A DNA stretch of 64,000 nt from Verrucomicrobiota bacterium (GTDB taxonomy: Bacteria > Verrucomicrobiota > Verrucomicrobiia > Opitutales > Opitutaceae): assembly GCA_023443455.1 (NCBI GenBank), contig JAEZUE010000039.1, forward strand, positions 62,001-126,000, read 5' to 3'. The position numbers and the translations under genes are program-made. Within the stretch, counting starts at the first letter, position 1, and each line of letters starts with the position of its first letter. Below are positions 15,554 through 23,139 of the stretch, one piece after another. The notes beneath the pieces were generated by a model, which was given only the letters and a program-made list of their open reading frames with translations, searched no databases and was not told where the DNA came from.

Positions 15554-16233
15554 TGCAGGTCGATCTTGAATAGGTTCACTTTGCCAAATGCAGGACTGGC
15601 GTCGACCACCTTGAGACTGTCGCGGCCAGCCTTGCGGGCGATATAGGCGGCCAGTCGCCCCTTGGGGCGATCAGTGGGTGCGTCGCACCACGTGGCGGCA
15701 CTGGCTCCGATGAGAATGTCGGCGAGTTGGGCCAGCGGAGAGTCGCCGGAATCGATGACGTTCACTCCCGAGAGAGTCGCGCCCACCGGCATCTTGTGCC
15801 GCAGGCAGCGGGCAAGCACCTGATAGCGATCAGCGCCTTTGTTTTTCTTGAAATCGAGGAGCAGGTTATAGGCGACCGGCTGCTGCAGCCACTTGATCAG
15901 CATCTCGTAGTAGAATGTGTAGAAACCCAGCTCGTCGTCTCCGTCCTTGAACTGCGCGTAATTCAACTTGGCTTGCTCCACGAGGATCACTCGAAACCGG
16001 AGGTCCTTGGCGAAGAAGAAGTCGATGACCGCCTGATAGGCAGCGAGCTTCTGCTCGCTGACCTTTGACCACTTGAGCTCGGAGCCCAAGCCCTGGGCTT
16101 TGCACAGGGCGCGAAGTTCCTTGGTGAGCGTGGTTTTTTGCTCGGTCGGCACCCAGAGTCCGCCGATCGCGAGGTAAGCGTTCTTGGGAGAGCCGTCGTG
16201 ACGGCTCTCGTCGCAGTAGACGGTGAAGCTCAT
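15550..16233 (-). CDS. DUF3800 domain protein (RNase H-like)
   Basis: A 227-residue protein with the DUF3800 hallmark DES (residues 8-10 in FTVYCDESRH), the GGLWVP strand, LKWSKVS and the later acidic NVIDSGDSPLAQLADILIGA with conserved Asp residues; these acids would form an RNase H-like metal site. DUF3800 proteins recur in defence islands and prophages, and the nuclease role is predicted rather than shown for most. Its start overlaps the hsdMS stop by ATGA (16230-16233) and its stop overlaps the next gene, so it is part of one translationally coupled chain. Confidence 0.85.
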   Translation of the reverse strand: MSFTVYCDESRHDGSPKNAYLAIGGLWVPTEQKTTLTKELRALCKAQGLGSELKWSKVSEQKLAAYQAVIDFFFAKDLRFRVILVEQAKLNYAQFKDGDDELGFYTFYYEMLIKWLQQPVAYNLLLDFKKNKGADRYQVLARCLRHKMPVGATLSGVNVIDSGDSPLAQLADILIGASAATWCDAPTDRPKGRLAAYIARKAGRDSLKVVDASPAFGKVNLFKIDLQ

Positions 16234-18740
16234 GCGAATGATGAAGGTTCGCCCCAGATGCGGGCGAGGGTGGCTTGGATCTTCTTTTCGAAGCGCTCGA
16301 TGAGTTCGCGGTTGGCGGCGACCAACTTCTGCTCCGCCTCGATCTCCGCTACGATGGCTCGCTGCGTGGCGAGGGGCGGGAGGGAGATGTTGTGCGCCTC
16401 TACCGTCGTCTTCCGCATGGACGGCGGTTGCGACTCACTGGCCCAGCGTGACAGGTCAAAAGCAAGCAGGTACGTGTGCAGGTAATCGGGCAGCAGTCGC
16501 TTCACGTCCGGCACGATGCCAATCACGTTATTGTCGTACGTCGAATCTCGCGTGAGTATCCGTTTCTTGTTCGTGGCAATGGCGGCACCGATCTTCGGAA
16601 AGATGACCGTGCCCTTCGGGAAAGCATCAGCTTTCAACTCTTTCAGGACGGCCCGCGAAACCGTGTGATTCCATGTGACGATGCGCTCTTCATTCCCGGG
16701 AAGGTTCATGTCGCTGACCTTCAGGAAGGGGATCTCCTCATCTCTCTTGCCTTGGTAATCCAGAGGGAATCCGAAGCCGCTTTCGACCGCGGCCACTTCT
16801 TTGATCGGCACCAGCGGCCAGGCGGGGTCGATGGGGATGTGGGGGCGGTAGTGGTCGAGGACGGCGCGGGCGCCGTCGATGACGGCCTGGTAGCCCTCGA
16901 TCTCCGCCACGATCTCCTTCTGCACCTCCAGCGGCGGCAGGGGGATTTGGAGGCTCTCAACGTCCGACTGGTTGATGCTCGGGTAAGCACCCTTCCCGCT
17001 CATCCCGATCATTTGCTGAACAGTCCTTTCGTGTCGCACCGCATTGATCAGAAACCCGGGAAGCAGAAGAGCGGGCTTTGCGCGCAAGACCGCGAATCCG
17101 GTTGAGGCGATGGCGCGCTCGGGCACTTGCTTGAGAATGGCGAACGCTTTGAGATTCGGACGAACCGTCGAGACTATGACATCGCCTTGTCTGACAGCTC
17201 TTCGCGCTCGGCTGGGCGCTTCTGCGGTGGTGGTGTGGCTCGCACCGAGGAATTTGCCCGACTCGTTCTCGACACACGAGATGTCGATATAGTTGAAGTA
17301 AGAACCGGGATAAAGGTCGGCAGGGACAGCGGTCTCAGGATTGATGTCGCAGACTTCAGCGAGCGAAACGTAGGGAACGAGTGCCGCGGCAGCCGTGTTC
17401 TCCCGATACCGCTCGCCGTTGAGGTTGTAGTCGCCGTTGGCGGCGATCTTGGCTTTCGGGACGACGATGGCGGTGGGCGAAGCTTCCGGCGCAGGCTCGC
17501 CGCGGCGGAGGGCGGCGAGGTAGGCGGCGAGCTCGGCCTGCACGGCGGGCAAATCGTTCTGGTCGATGGCACGGCGCTGGGCACCGAGTCCGAAGCCGTC
17601 GGCCTCGACCTTGAAGAAGGCGATGGTGGCGGCGCGTTTGGCTAGCGACTTGTCGAGGATGAGGATGCTGGTCTTCACCCCGGAGTACGGGTTGAAGCAG
17701 CCAGCCGGTAACGAGACGACGGCGACGAGGGAATTTTCGACGAGAGTTTTCCGGAGTTCGGTATAGGCGGTCTGGCTCTGGAAGATGATACCCTCGGGAA
17801 CGATGATGCCGGCGCGACCGGTGGGCGTGAGGTGCTCAGCCATGTAGTCGACAAAGAGCACCTCGCTGCGCTTGGCCTGGATGGAGAAACGCCTGTGGGG
17901 CTTGATGCCGCCCTTCGGCGACATGAAGGGCGGGTTGGCAAGGATGACGTCGGCGTATTCGTTCCACCGCTCCTCGGAGGTGAGGGTGTCGTACTCGTAG
18001 ATGTGGGGATCGGTGAAGCCGTGGAGGTAGAGGTTCACCAGGGAGAGACGCACCATGTCGGGCGAGATGTCGTAGCCCTTGAAGTTCTTGGCGAGCCGGC
18101 CGCGGTCGTCTGGCGTGAGGCGGGAGTGGCCTTTGGCGTCGGTGTTGGTGCGGAGGATGTGCTTGTAGGCGGAGATGAGGAAGCCGGCAGTGCCGCAGGC
18201 GGGGTCGAGCACGACTTCGCCCTTCTGCGGGGCGACGAGCTCGACGATGAAATCGATGATGTGTCGCGGGGTGCGGAACTGGCCGGCGTCGCCCTGCGAG
18301 CCGAGGACGGAGAGGAGGTACTCGAAGGCATCGCCGAGGCGCTCGGAGTGGTCGTAGCGGAACTCGTCGATGATCTTGAGGAAGGCCTTGAGCGTCTCGG
18401 GGTCGCGGTACGGGAGGTAGGCGTTCTTGAAGATGTCGCGGAAGAGCGGCGGCAGGCCGGGGTTTTCCGTCATCTTCGTGATGCCCTCGCCGTAGAGGGC
18501 GAGCGTCTCGTGGCCGCCGAGGCCGGAGCGCATGAGCTTGGCCCAGCCGTAGCGGGCAAAGGTGCCGACGAAAAACTTCCGCTTGCCGCCGAGTTCCTCG
18601 GACTCGGCGTCCATGTCGTCCATGAACTTGTAGATCAGGGCGATGGTGATCTGCTCGACCTGGGACTTCGGGTCGGGAACTTTGCCGACGAGGATGTCGC
18701 GGGCGGTGTCGATGCGGCGCTTGGTATCGGAGTCGAGCAT
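16230..18740 (-). CDS. hsdMS: Fused type I restriction-modification methyltransferase and specificity subunits (HsdM-HsdS)
   Basis: An 836-residue single chain from ATG 18740 (MLDSDTKRRIDTARDILVG), which overlaps the KilA-N stop as TAATG. Residues 1-470: N6-adenine methyltransferase with an N-terminal helical domain, AdoMet motif LDPACGTAGFL near 175 and catalytic NPPF near 267. Residues ~470-836: specificity part with two target-recognition domains and two conserved helical spacers, PLPPLEVQKEIVAEIEGYQ and SLPPLATQRAIVAEIEAEQ, ending in VAANRELIERFEKKIQATLA. Normally HsdM and HsdS are separate, so the fusion fixes a 1:1 ratio. The last ~60 bp recur twice downstream as relics. With HsdR it should form an adenine-methylating, ATP-driven restriction complex. 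Confidence 0.9.
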   Translation of the reverse strand: MLDSDTKRRIDTARDILVGKVPDPKSQVEQITIALIYKFMDDMDAESEELGGKRKFFVGTFARYGWAKLMRSGLGGHETLALYGEGITKMTENPGLPPLFRDIFKNAYLPYRDPETLKAFLKIIDEFRYDHSERLGDAFEYLLSVLGSQGDAGQFRTPRHIIDFIVELVAPQKGEVVLDPACGTAGFLISAYKHILRTNTDAKGHSRLTPDDRGRLAKNFKGYDISPDMVRLSLVNLYLHGFTDPHIYEYDTLTSEERWNEYADVILANPPFMSPKGGIKPHRRFSIQAKRSEVLFVDYMAEHLTPTGRAGIIVPEGIIFQSQTAYTELRKTLVENSLVAVVSLPAGCFNPYSGVKTSILILDKSLAKRAATIAFFKVEADGFGLGAQRRAIDQNDLPAVQAELAAYLAALRRGEPAPEASPTAIVVPKAKIAANGDYNLNGERYRENTAAAALVPYVSLAEVCDINPETAVPADLYPGSYFNYIDISCVENESGKFLGASHTTTAEAPSRARRAVRQGDVIVSTVRPNLKAFAILKQVPERAIASTGFAVLRAKPALLLPGFLINAVRHERTVQQMIGMSGKGAYPSINQSDVESLQIPLPPLEVQKEIVAEIEGYQAVIDGARAVLDHYRPHIPIDPAWPLVPIKEVAAVESGFGFPLDYQGKRDEEIPFLKVSDMNLPGNEERIVTWNHTVSRAVLKELKADAFPKGTVIFPKIGAAIATNKKRILTRDSTYDNNVIGIVPDVKRLLPDYLHTYLLAFDLSRWASESQPPSMRKTTVEAHNISLPPLATQRAIVAEIEAEQKLVAANRELIERFEKKIQATLARIWGEPSSFA

Positions 18741-19564
18741 TACTTCAGGCGTTTGACGTTGTTGGAGGAAAGGAGGGTGCGCATCTGGCTGATGGCGATT
18801 TCGTTCAGCTTGAGGAGCCGCTCCGGCTGGAGCAGGCCCTGGCGGATGAGCACGGAGTTGAGGCTCTCGAGGTTGGTGAGGACGACGAGTTGCTCCAGCG
18901 GGGCGTGGTCGCGGATGTTGCCCTCGGCGTCGGGATGGGCGTCGCGCCACTGTTTCGCAGTCTGGCCGAAGAGGGCGACGTTGAGCAGGTCGGCCTCGTT
19001 GGCGTAGAAGAAGGCCGCCTGTTGCTTGGTGACGGTGCCGGGGATGAGGGTCTCCTTGATGGCGTCGGTGTGGATGCGGTAGTTGATCTTGGCGAGGGTG
19101 CGCTGGAGGTTCCAGCCGAGCTGGAGGCGGTCGTTCTCCTCATCCTTGAGGCGCTGGAATTCCTTGATGAGGTAGAGCTTGAATTCGGGGCTGAGCCAGG
19201 AGCCGAACTCAAAGGCGATGTCCTTATGGGCATAGGTGCCGCCGTAGCGCCCGGCGCTTGCGATCAGTCCTTTGGCCCCGGTTTGCTCGATCCACTTCCT
19301 GGCCGACAGGAAGAAACTGTTCCGGCCGGCTTCATTTCTAATTCCCTCGAATTCGAGGGAATTAAAACCGGGGTTGTTGAGGCGTTCCCAGACGCCGAGA
19401 AACAGGACAGTATCCTTGTTTTTGAGCCACTGCTCGATCAACGCACCCGCTCCGTCGAAGTTCCGCGCCATGTCGGTGAGCGAAATGTAGTCTCCACCCG
19501 GCTGCGAGAGTATCGCGATGGATGTTCCCTGAACCTCAATGGTGCTTCGTTTGGCTTTACTCAT
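18740..19564 (-). CDS. KilA-N domain protein within the type I operon
   Basis: A 274-residue protein. KilA-N DNA-binding domain at about 10-140: ISLTDMARNF, LEFEGIRNEAG, KWIEQTGAKGLIASAGRYGG and AHKDIAFEFGSWLSPEFKLY, then helical FKLYLIKEFQRLKDEE. The C-terminal half (INYRIHTDAIKETLIP, LLNVALFGQTAKQWRD) matches the longer KilA-N proteins often found inside type I R-M operons, where I know of no settled role; DNA-binding regulator or anti-restriction control is plausible. It starts 1 bp into the stop of a small ORF (ATGA) and its stop overlaps the hsdMS start. The codons for NSLEFEGI form a 24-bp perfect palindrome (19341-19364). Confidence 0.88.
   Translation of the reverse strand: MSKAKRSTIEVQGTSIAILSQPGGDYISLTDMARNFDGAGALIEQWLKNKDTVLFLGVWERLNNPGFNSLEFEGIRNEAGRNSFFLSARKWIEQTGAKGLIASAGRYGGTYAHKDIAFEFGSWLSPEFKLYLIKEFQRLKDEENDRLQLGWNLQRTLAKINYRIHTDAIKETLIPGTVTKQQAAFFYANEADLLNVALFGQTAKQWRDAHPDAEGNIRDHAPLEQLVVLTNLESLNSVLIRQGLLQPERLLKLNEIAISQMRTLLSSNNVKRLK
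19341..19364. repeat. 24-bp perfect palindrome with TCGAATTCGA core, inside KilA-N gene
   Basis: AATTCCCTCGAA and its exact reverse complement, coding NSLEFEGI. The same decamer core sits at the centre of two further palindromes just upstream of the gene. Confidence 0.85.
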
Positions 19565-19707
19565 GACGTTGGCTGGCTCTTTGAAGCGGTTCCAATCTCG
19601 TCGAATTCGACGGGATTCAGGCTGGGAGAAAACCCAAACCCATCGAATTCGATGGGTCTAGTTGTGGCAGATTCTCCAGAATCAAAGCGTGCGGATGTCG
19701 GTTTCAC
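19561..19707 (-). CDS. Small ORF (48 aa) with two EFD repeats, between hsdR and KilA-N
   Basis: GTG 19707 starts 3 bp after the hsdR stop, and the TGA stop overlaps the KilA-N ATG (ATGA), so it fills the gap with coupled spacing on both sides. The product is hydrophilic and contains two tandem similar units, RPIEFDGFGFSPS and NPVEFDEIGTA. Each EFD unit is encoded by a palindrome with the TCGAATTCGA core, and a third such unit (NSLEFEGI) lies in KilA-N itself. It could be a real regulatory peptide, a leader peptide, or a remnant in which palindromic elements inserted in frame. No family recognised. Confidence 0.4.
   Translation of the reverse strand: MKPTSARFDSGESATTRPIEFDGFGFSPSLNPVEFDEIGTASKSQPTS
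19594..19617. repeat. Imperfect 24-bp palindrome with TCGAATTCGA core
   Basis: CGTCGAATTCGACG is a perfect 14-bp palindrome (19599-19612), flanked by pairing AATC/GATT arms after one mismatch. It encodes PVEFDEI in the small ORF. Confidence 0.75.
19638..19657. repeat. 20-bp perfect palindrome with TCGAATTCGA core
   Basis: ACCCATCGAATTCGATGGGT, encoding PIEFDG in the small ORF. Its centre is about 42 bp from the palindrome at 19599-19612. Confidence 0.85.
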
Positions 19708-19710
19708 AGT

Positions 19711-22251
19711 TCACGCCACGAACTGGTTCAGCGAGACATAGTCTTTCACGTAGTCGGGGATGAGGGCGCGGTACTTCGCGGGAACCGCCTTGAAATCCTT
19801 GGTGGTGAAAACGGGATTGGTGGCGAGATCGGTGAGTTGGCCGGTCTCGATGATGTGGCGGACCTGGTCGCTGCTGACGTAGGCCTTGAAATAGGTCTTG
19901 AGCGCCGGGATGGCGTCGGACTCCTCGGGCTTGTAGTCGGCGACGAACTTGGAGAACTCCTCCTCCAGCAGCTCGTCCTTGGATTTGAAACGCGGGATGA
20001 GGCCGAAGATCTTTTCGAGGATCTCGCGGAGAGTGAGGCGGCGGTCGACGGCGGCGGCGCGGCGGAGTTTGTCGAGAGTGTAGAACTCGGTGGGCTTGTC
20101 GAAGACCTCGCGGTTCACGTAGTCGAGCACACGGTCCCACTGGCCAGCCTCGACGCTGGCGGCGATGAACTCGTTCTCGCGCACGACGTGCTCGAACTTC
20201 GCGTAGAACTCGCGGTCGATGCGCATGCCCTCCTGGCCGATCTCCTCGACTTGGAGCGAGGCGAGCAGGTCGTCGCCGAGATGCTCGTACGTGGTGGCGG
20301 TGACAGTGGGGCCGGGCACGGGACCGGGGCCGCCCTCGCCGCCGGGGCTCTTCGGCTTGGGCAGCTTGAGGACCTCGTCGTAGTCGAACTTCTCCTCGAA
20401 GAATTCGCAGTTGGCGAAGAAGTCGAAGAGTTTGAACGCGGTCTTCTTCGGGGTGGCGATGGTCTCCTTCAGCGCCTCGTCGAAGAGCTGCTCGCGGAAG
20501 TCGTGCTTCCGGGTGCCGCGGCCCTTGATCTGGATGAAATCAGTCGGCGAAAAGATGGGCCGGAAGAGGCCGAGGTTGAGGATGTCCGGGCAGTCGTAGC
20601 CGGTGGTCATCATTCCGACGGTGACGCAGACGCGGGCCTTGCTCGTACGGTAGAGCGGCAGGAAGTTGGCGGAGCCGAGAAGGTTGTTGTTGGTGAAATT
20701 GATCGTGTGCTGCTGGGCGCCGTCGACCTGCGAGGTGACCTGCACGGCGAAGTCGGACTGGTATTTGCCCGGGAATATGCGGTCGGCCATCTCGTTGAGG
20801 ACCTGCACGAGTTTGGCCGCGTGGTTCTGGCTTACGGCAAAGACGATGGACTTGCCGATCTCGCGGCTGATGGGGTCGCGGAGGGCGTTTTCGAGAAAGG
20901 TTTTGCAGAAGAGCTGGTTGGTGGCCGGCGAGAAAAAGCGTTTTTCGAACTCGCGCTGCTTGAAGGTCTCCTTCTGGTCGTCGCCGTCGTCGTCCTTGAA
21001 CTCCACGACAAAGCCCTCGTCGGCGAGGAGCTGGGTGGTGATCTCGCTGCGGGCGTCGACCACCGTCGGGTTGATGAGGAAGCCCTCCTTCACGCCGTCG
21101 AGCAGGGAGTAGCGGAAGGTGGGCTGGCCGTCGTCGCAGCCGAAGGTGCGGTAGGTATCGAGCAGGAGGCGACGCTCGAACTCCCGCGGGTCGCGGGTGC
21201 CGGGCTTGGCGCGGTCGAACTTCTTCAGGTAGTCGCGCGGTGTGGCGGTGAGGCCGAGCTTGTAGCCGATGAAGTAGTCGAAGACGGCGCGGGCATTGCC
21301 GCCGATGGAGCGGTGGGCTTCGTCGGAGATGACGAGGTCGAAGTCCGTCGGCGAGAAAAGCTGCCGGTACTTGTTGTTGAAAAGCAGCGACTGGACGGTG
21401 GTGACGACGATCTCGGCGCGGCGCCAGTCGTCGCGGTTCTCCTTGTAGATGACGCTGCGGTAGTCGTTCGCGAGGACCTTGCGGAAGGCCTTCAGCGCCT
21501 GGTCTTCAAGCTCCAGGCGGTCGACGAGGAAGAGGACGCGGCGGGCGTTGCCGGTGTGGAGGAAGAGCTTGATGAGGGCGGCGGCGGTGAGCGTCTTGCC
21601 GGTGCCGGTGGCCATCTCCAAGAGGAAGCGGTCGTGACCTTTGGCGACGGCCTGCTGCACGGCGACGACGGCCTGCTTCTGGTAGGGGCGGAGGAATCGC
21701 AGGCCGTTGACCTCGACGAAGCGGGCACGCTCGGCCGGGTTTTTCCAGGCCGCCTCCGCCGCGTAGTTGGGCCGCTGGGTCAGAACAACGTAGTCGTCGC
21801 CGATGGGCTCCTCGATGAAGCGTTTCGGGTCGGGCGTTATCTTCTGGTAGCCGGTGACCGAGTCCGGTCGCGGGAAGGCGGTGACGATGTAGGGATTCCC
21901 GCGCTCAAGGTCCCAGAAGTAGTGCAGGTTGCCGTTGGAGAGGAGGACGAAGCGGCAGTTCTGCGAGCGGGCGTACTTGCGGGCCTGCTCCTTGCCGACG
22001 AGAGGATTTTTGTTCTCCGCCTTCGCCTCAAGGACGATGAACGGGAAGCCCTTCTCGTTGAGGAGCAGGAAGTCGATGAAGCCCTTGCTCGCTTTCTCGA
22101 AGTCCTCGCCGAGGGCGTCGAGGTCGTGGGCCTTGAGCGCCACGGCCGGCTCAAGCTGGATGTTGGCGGGCCCGGTGCTGTCGGCAAAGAAACGCCAGCC
22201 CGCCGCTTCGAGCAGCTTGTTGATTTTGATGCGGGCGGAGGCCTCTTTCAT
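19711..22251 (-). CDS. hsdR: Type I restriction endonuclease subunit R
   Basis: An 846-residue motor/nuclease subunit. ATG 22251 (MKEASARIKINKLLEAAGW) is chosen; the frame continues 41 codons further but that part lacks family character. N-terminal PD-(D/E)XK nuclease with GFIDFLLLNEKG and FIVLEAKAENKN near 60-85. Superfamily 2 helicase follows: Walker A MATGTGKTL near 212, DEAH box VISDEAHRS near 309, LTATPRDYL, then the second RecA domain with TTGYDCPDI and KGRGTRKHDF. The C-terminal helical region near 650-846 would bind the M-S complex. First gene of the minus-strand operon. HsdR, fused MS and KilA-N together look complete and functional; no frameshift is seen. Confidence 0.92.
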   Translation of the reverse strand: MKEASARIKINKLLEAAGWRFFADSTGPANIQLEPAVALKAHDLDALGEDFEKASKGFIDFLLLNEKGFPFIVLEAKAENKNPLVGKEQARKYARSQNCRFVLLSNGNLHYFWDLERGNPYIVTAFPRPDSVTGYQKITPDPKRFIEEPIGDDYVVLTQRPNYAAEAAWKNPAERARFVEVNGLRFLRPYQKQAVVAVQQAVAKGHDRFLLEMATGTGKTLTAAALIKLFLHTGNARRVLFLVDRLELEDQALKAFRKVLANDYRSVIYKENRDDWRRAEIVVTTVQSLLFNNKYRQLFSPTDFDLVISDEAHRSIGGNARAVFDYFIGYKLGLTATPRDYLKKFDRAKPGTRDPREFERRLLLDTYRTFGCDDGQPTFRYSLLDGVKEGFLINPTVVDARSEITTQLLADEGFVVEFKDDDGDDQKETFKQREFEKRFFSPATNQLFCKTFLENALRDPISREIGKSIVFAVSQNHAAKLVQVLNEMADRIFPGKYQSDFAVQVTSQVDGAQQHTINFTNNNLLGSANFLPLYRTSKARVCVTVGMMTTGYDCPDILNLGLFRPIFSPTDFIQIKGRGTRKHDFREQLFDEALKETIATPKKTAFKLFDFFANCEFFEEKFDYDEVLKLPKPKSPGGEGGPGPVPGPTVTATTYEHLGDDLLASLQVEEIGQEGMRIDREFYAKFEHVVRENEFIAASVEAGQWDRVLDYVNREVFDKPTEFYTLDKLRRAAAVDRRLTLREILEKIFGLIPRFKSKDELLEEEFSKFVADYKPEESDAIPALKTYFKAYVSSDQVRHIIETGQLTDLATNPVFTTKDFKAVPAKYRALIPDYVKDYVSLNQFVA

Positions 22252-22486
22252 TGTGGGGTTTGCTCCGCAATGTTGCGTTTGGTGCTGCCACAACTGCGAC
22301 AAAAAAAGCCGAAGCTCGACGACCATGAGCGCCAACATGGACCGGCACGGAGCGAAACCGCAGAAAGTACACAACCGGGATGACCCTCGACAGCCGTGGA
22401 GCCTTTAGCCGCGCTTCGGCAAACAACGCATTCACGTCGATCTTCTGTCCGGCCATCAGACCATGACCAACTGAAGGCTTTTCAAG
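22252..22486. other. Intergenic region between tRNA-Gln and hsdR
   Basis: About 235 bases that should carry the hsdR promoter. A short minus-strand frame from ATG 22456 (MAGQKIDVNALFAEARLKAP) begins 30 bp after the tRNA and could be the stub of a gene interrupted by the island. I find no direct repeat of the tRNA 3' end here. Confidence 0.35.
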
Positions 22487-22560
22487 TGGCTGCCCGGCCT
22501 GGATTCGAACCAGGACTAGGTGAGTCAAAGTCACCTGTGCTACCCTTACACCACCAGGCA
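22487..22560 (-). tRNA. tRNA-Gln(UUG) with encoded CCA
   Basis: Read on the minus strand: acceptor TGCCTGG pairing with CCGGGCA (one G-T), 3-bp D stem GTG/CAC, anticodon stem GGTGA/TCACC with loop CTTTGAC giving anticodon TTG, and T stem CCTGG/CCAGG with TTCGAAT loop. G73 is followed by a genomically encoded CCA (22487-22489). The 3' end points into the defence island. Confidence 0.95.
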
Positions 22561-22739
22561 GTGGTTGAGAGGGGCGCAACGTGTCGGCCGAAGCGGCGGG
22601 CGTCAAGGGCGGAGGCGCTCGCGACTTCGTCGGAAATCGGCATTTGTCGCCACGCCCCCCAACCGGCACCGAATGCGGTCGATTCCCTCCGGCGCAACCA
22701 ACGTCGAAGCCCACCTGTTTTCAGCGTGGCACCGCCCCG

Positions 22740-22919
22740 ATGAAACGACGGCTTCCATCCCTGTTTCTCCTCTCCGCCTACGTCTGCGCAGCGGATTGGG
22801 CGGCGACGGCACTCGCACGGCTCGACGAACGGGTCGAACAGGAGATCCAGTTCGCGATCGCGATTCTCGACGACGACCGCCCCATCGGTTCGCTGGTGAT
22901 CGGCCTGCAGCTGGATTAG
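22740..22919 (+). CDS. Putative small secreted protein (59 aa)
   Basis: ATG 22740 gives MKRRLPSLFLLSAYVCAADW..., a plausible signal peptide (two Arg, hydrophobic core, cleavage after Ala near 18) followed by a short acidic mature part (RLDERVEQEIQFAIAILDDDRP). A longer frame upstream is unsupported. No family recognised. It is the only plausible gene in the 600 bases between tRNA-Gln and the CLC gene; a minus-strand frame across it ends in the tRNA and is rejected. Confidence 0.4.
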   Translation: MKRRLPSLFLLSAYVCAADWAATALARLDERVEQEIQFAIAILDDDRPIGSLVIGLQLD

Positions 22920-23139
22920 CCCCGGAGGCCCACACTTCGGGCGAGGAACGCGGCAGCGCCTCGTGGCGGAATCCGCGGGGTATTGGTCCGCCCAAAACGA
23001 TAGCCTCACCGCTTCCGCTACAGCGGGAAATTGGCGGAGCCGATACCCTGCCCTGGCCAACGGCGCCGGCGGGCCGCCTTCCCCGCCGGGCAAAGCCGAC
23101 GGCTTCGCTTTCCGGAGCGCCGATGCGCCCGGCGCCGCG

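Larger units (their letters stand above)
11649..22486 (-). other. Defence island between OPT gene and tRNA-Gln
   Basis: About 10.8 kb in which every gene is on the minus strand and most adjacent genes overlap by ATGA or TAATG. The content is restriction-modification and candidate abortive-infection genes. The left edge is a truncated repeat copy 32 bp from a housekeeping transporter; the right edge abuts the 3' end of tRNA-Gln, a common integration site. No integrase, transposase or convincing att direct repeat is visible, so mobility is inferred from content and position only. Confidence 0.7.

Noticed and set aside
22252..22374. Upstream extension of hsdR by 41 codons
   Set aside because: Cys-rich segment unlike the family; the ATG at 22251 gives a typical R-subunit N-terminus.
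22487..22560. Hairpin-rich repeat near 22.5 kb
   Set aside because: Explained completely by the tRNA-Gln cloverleaf.
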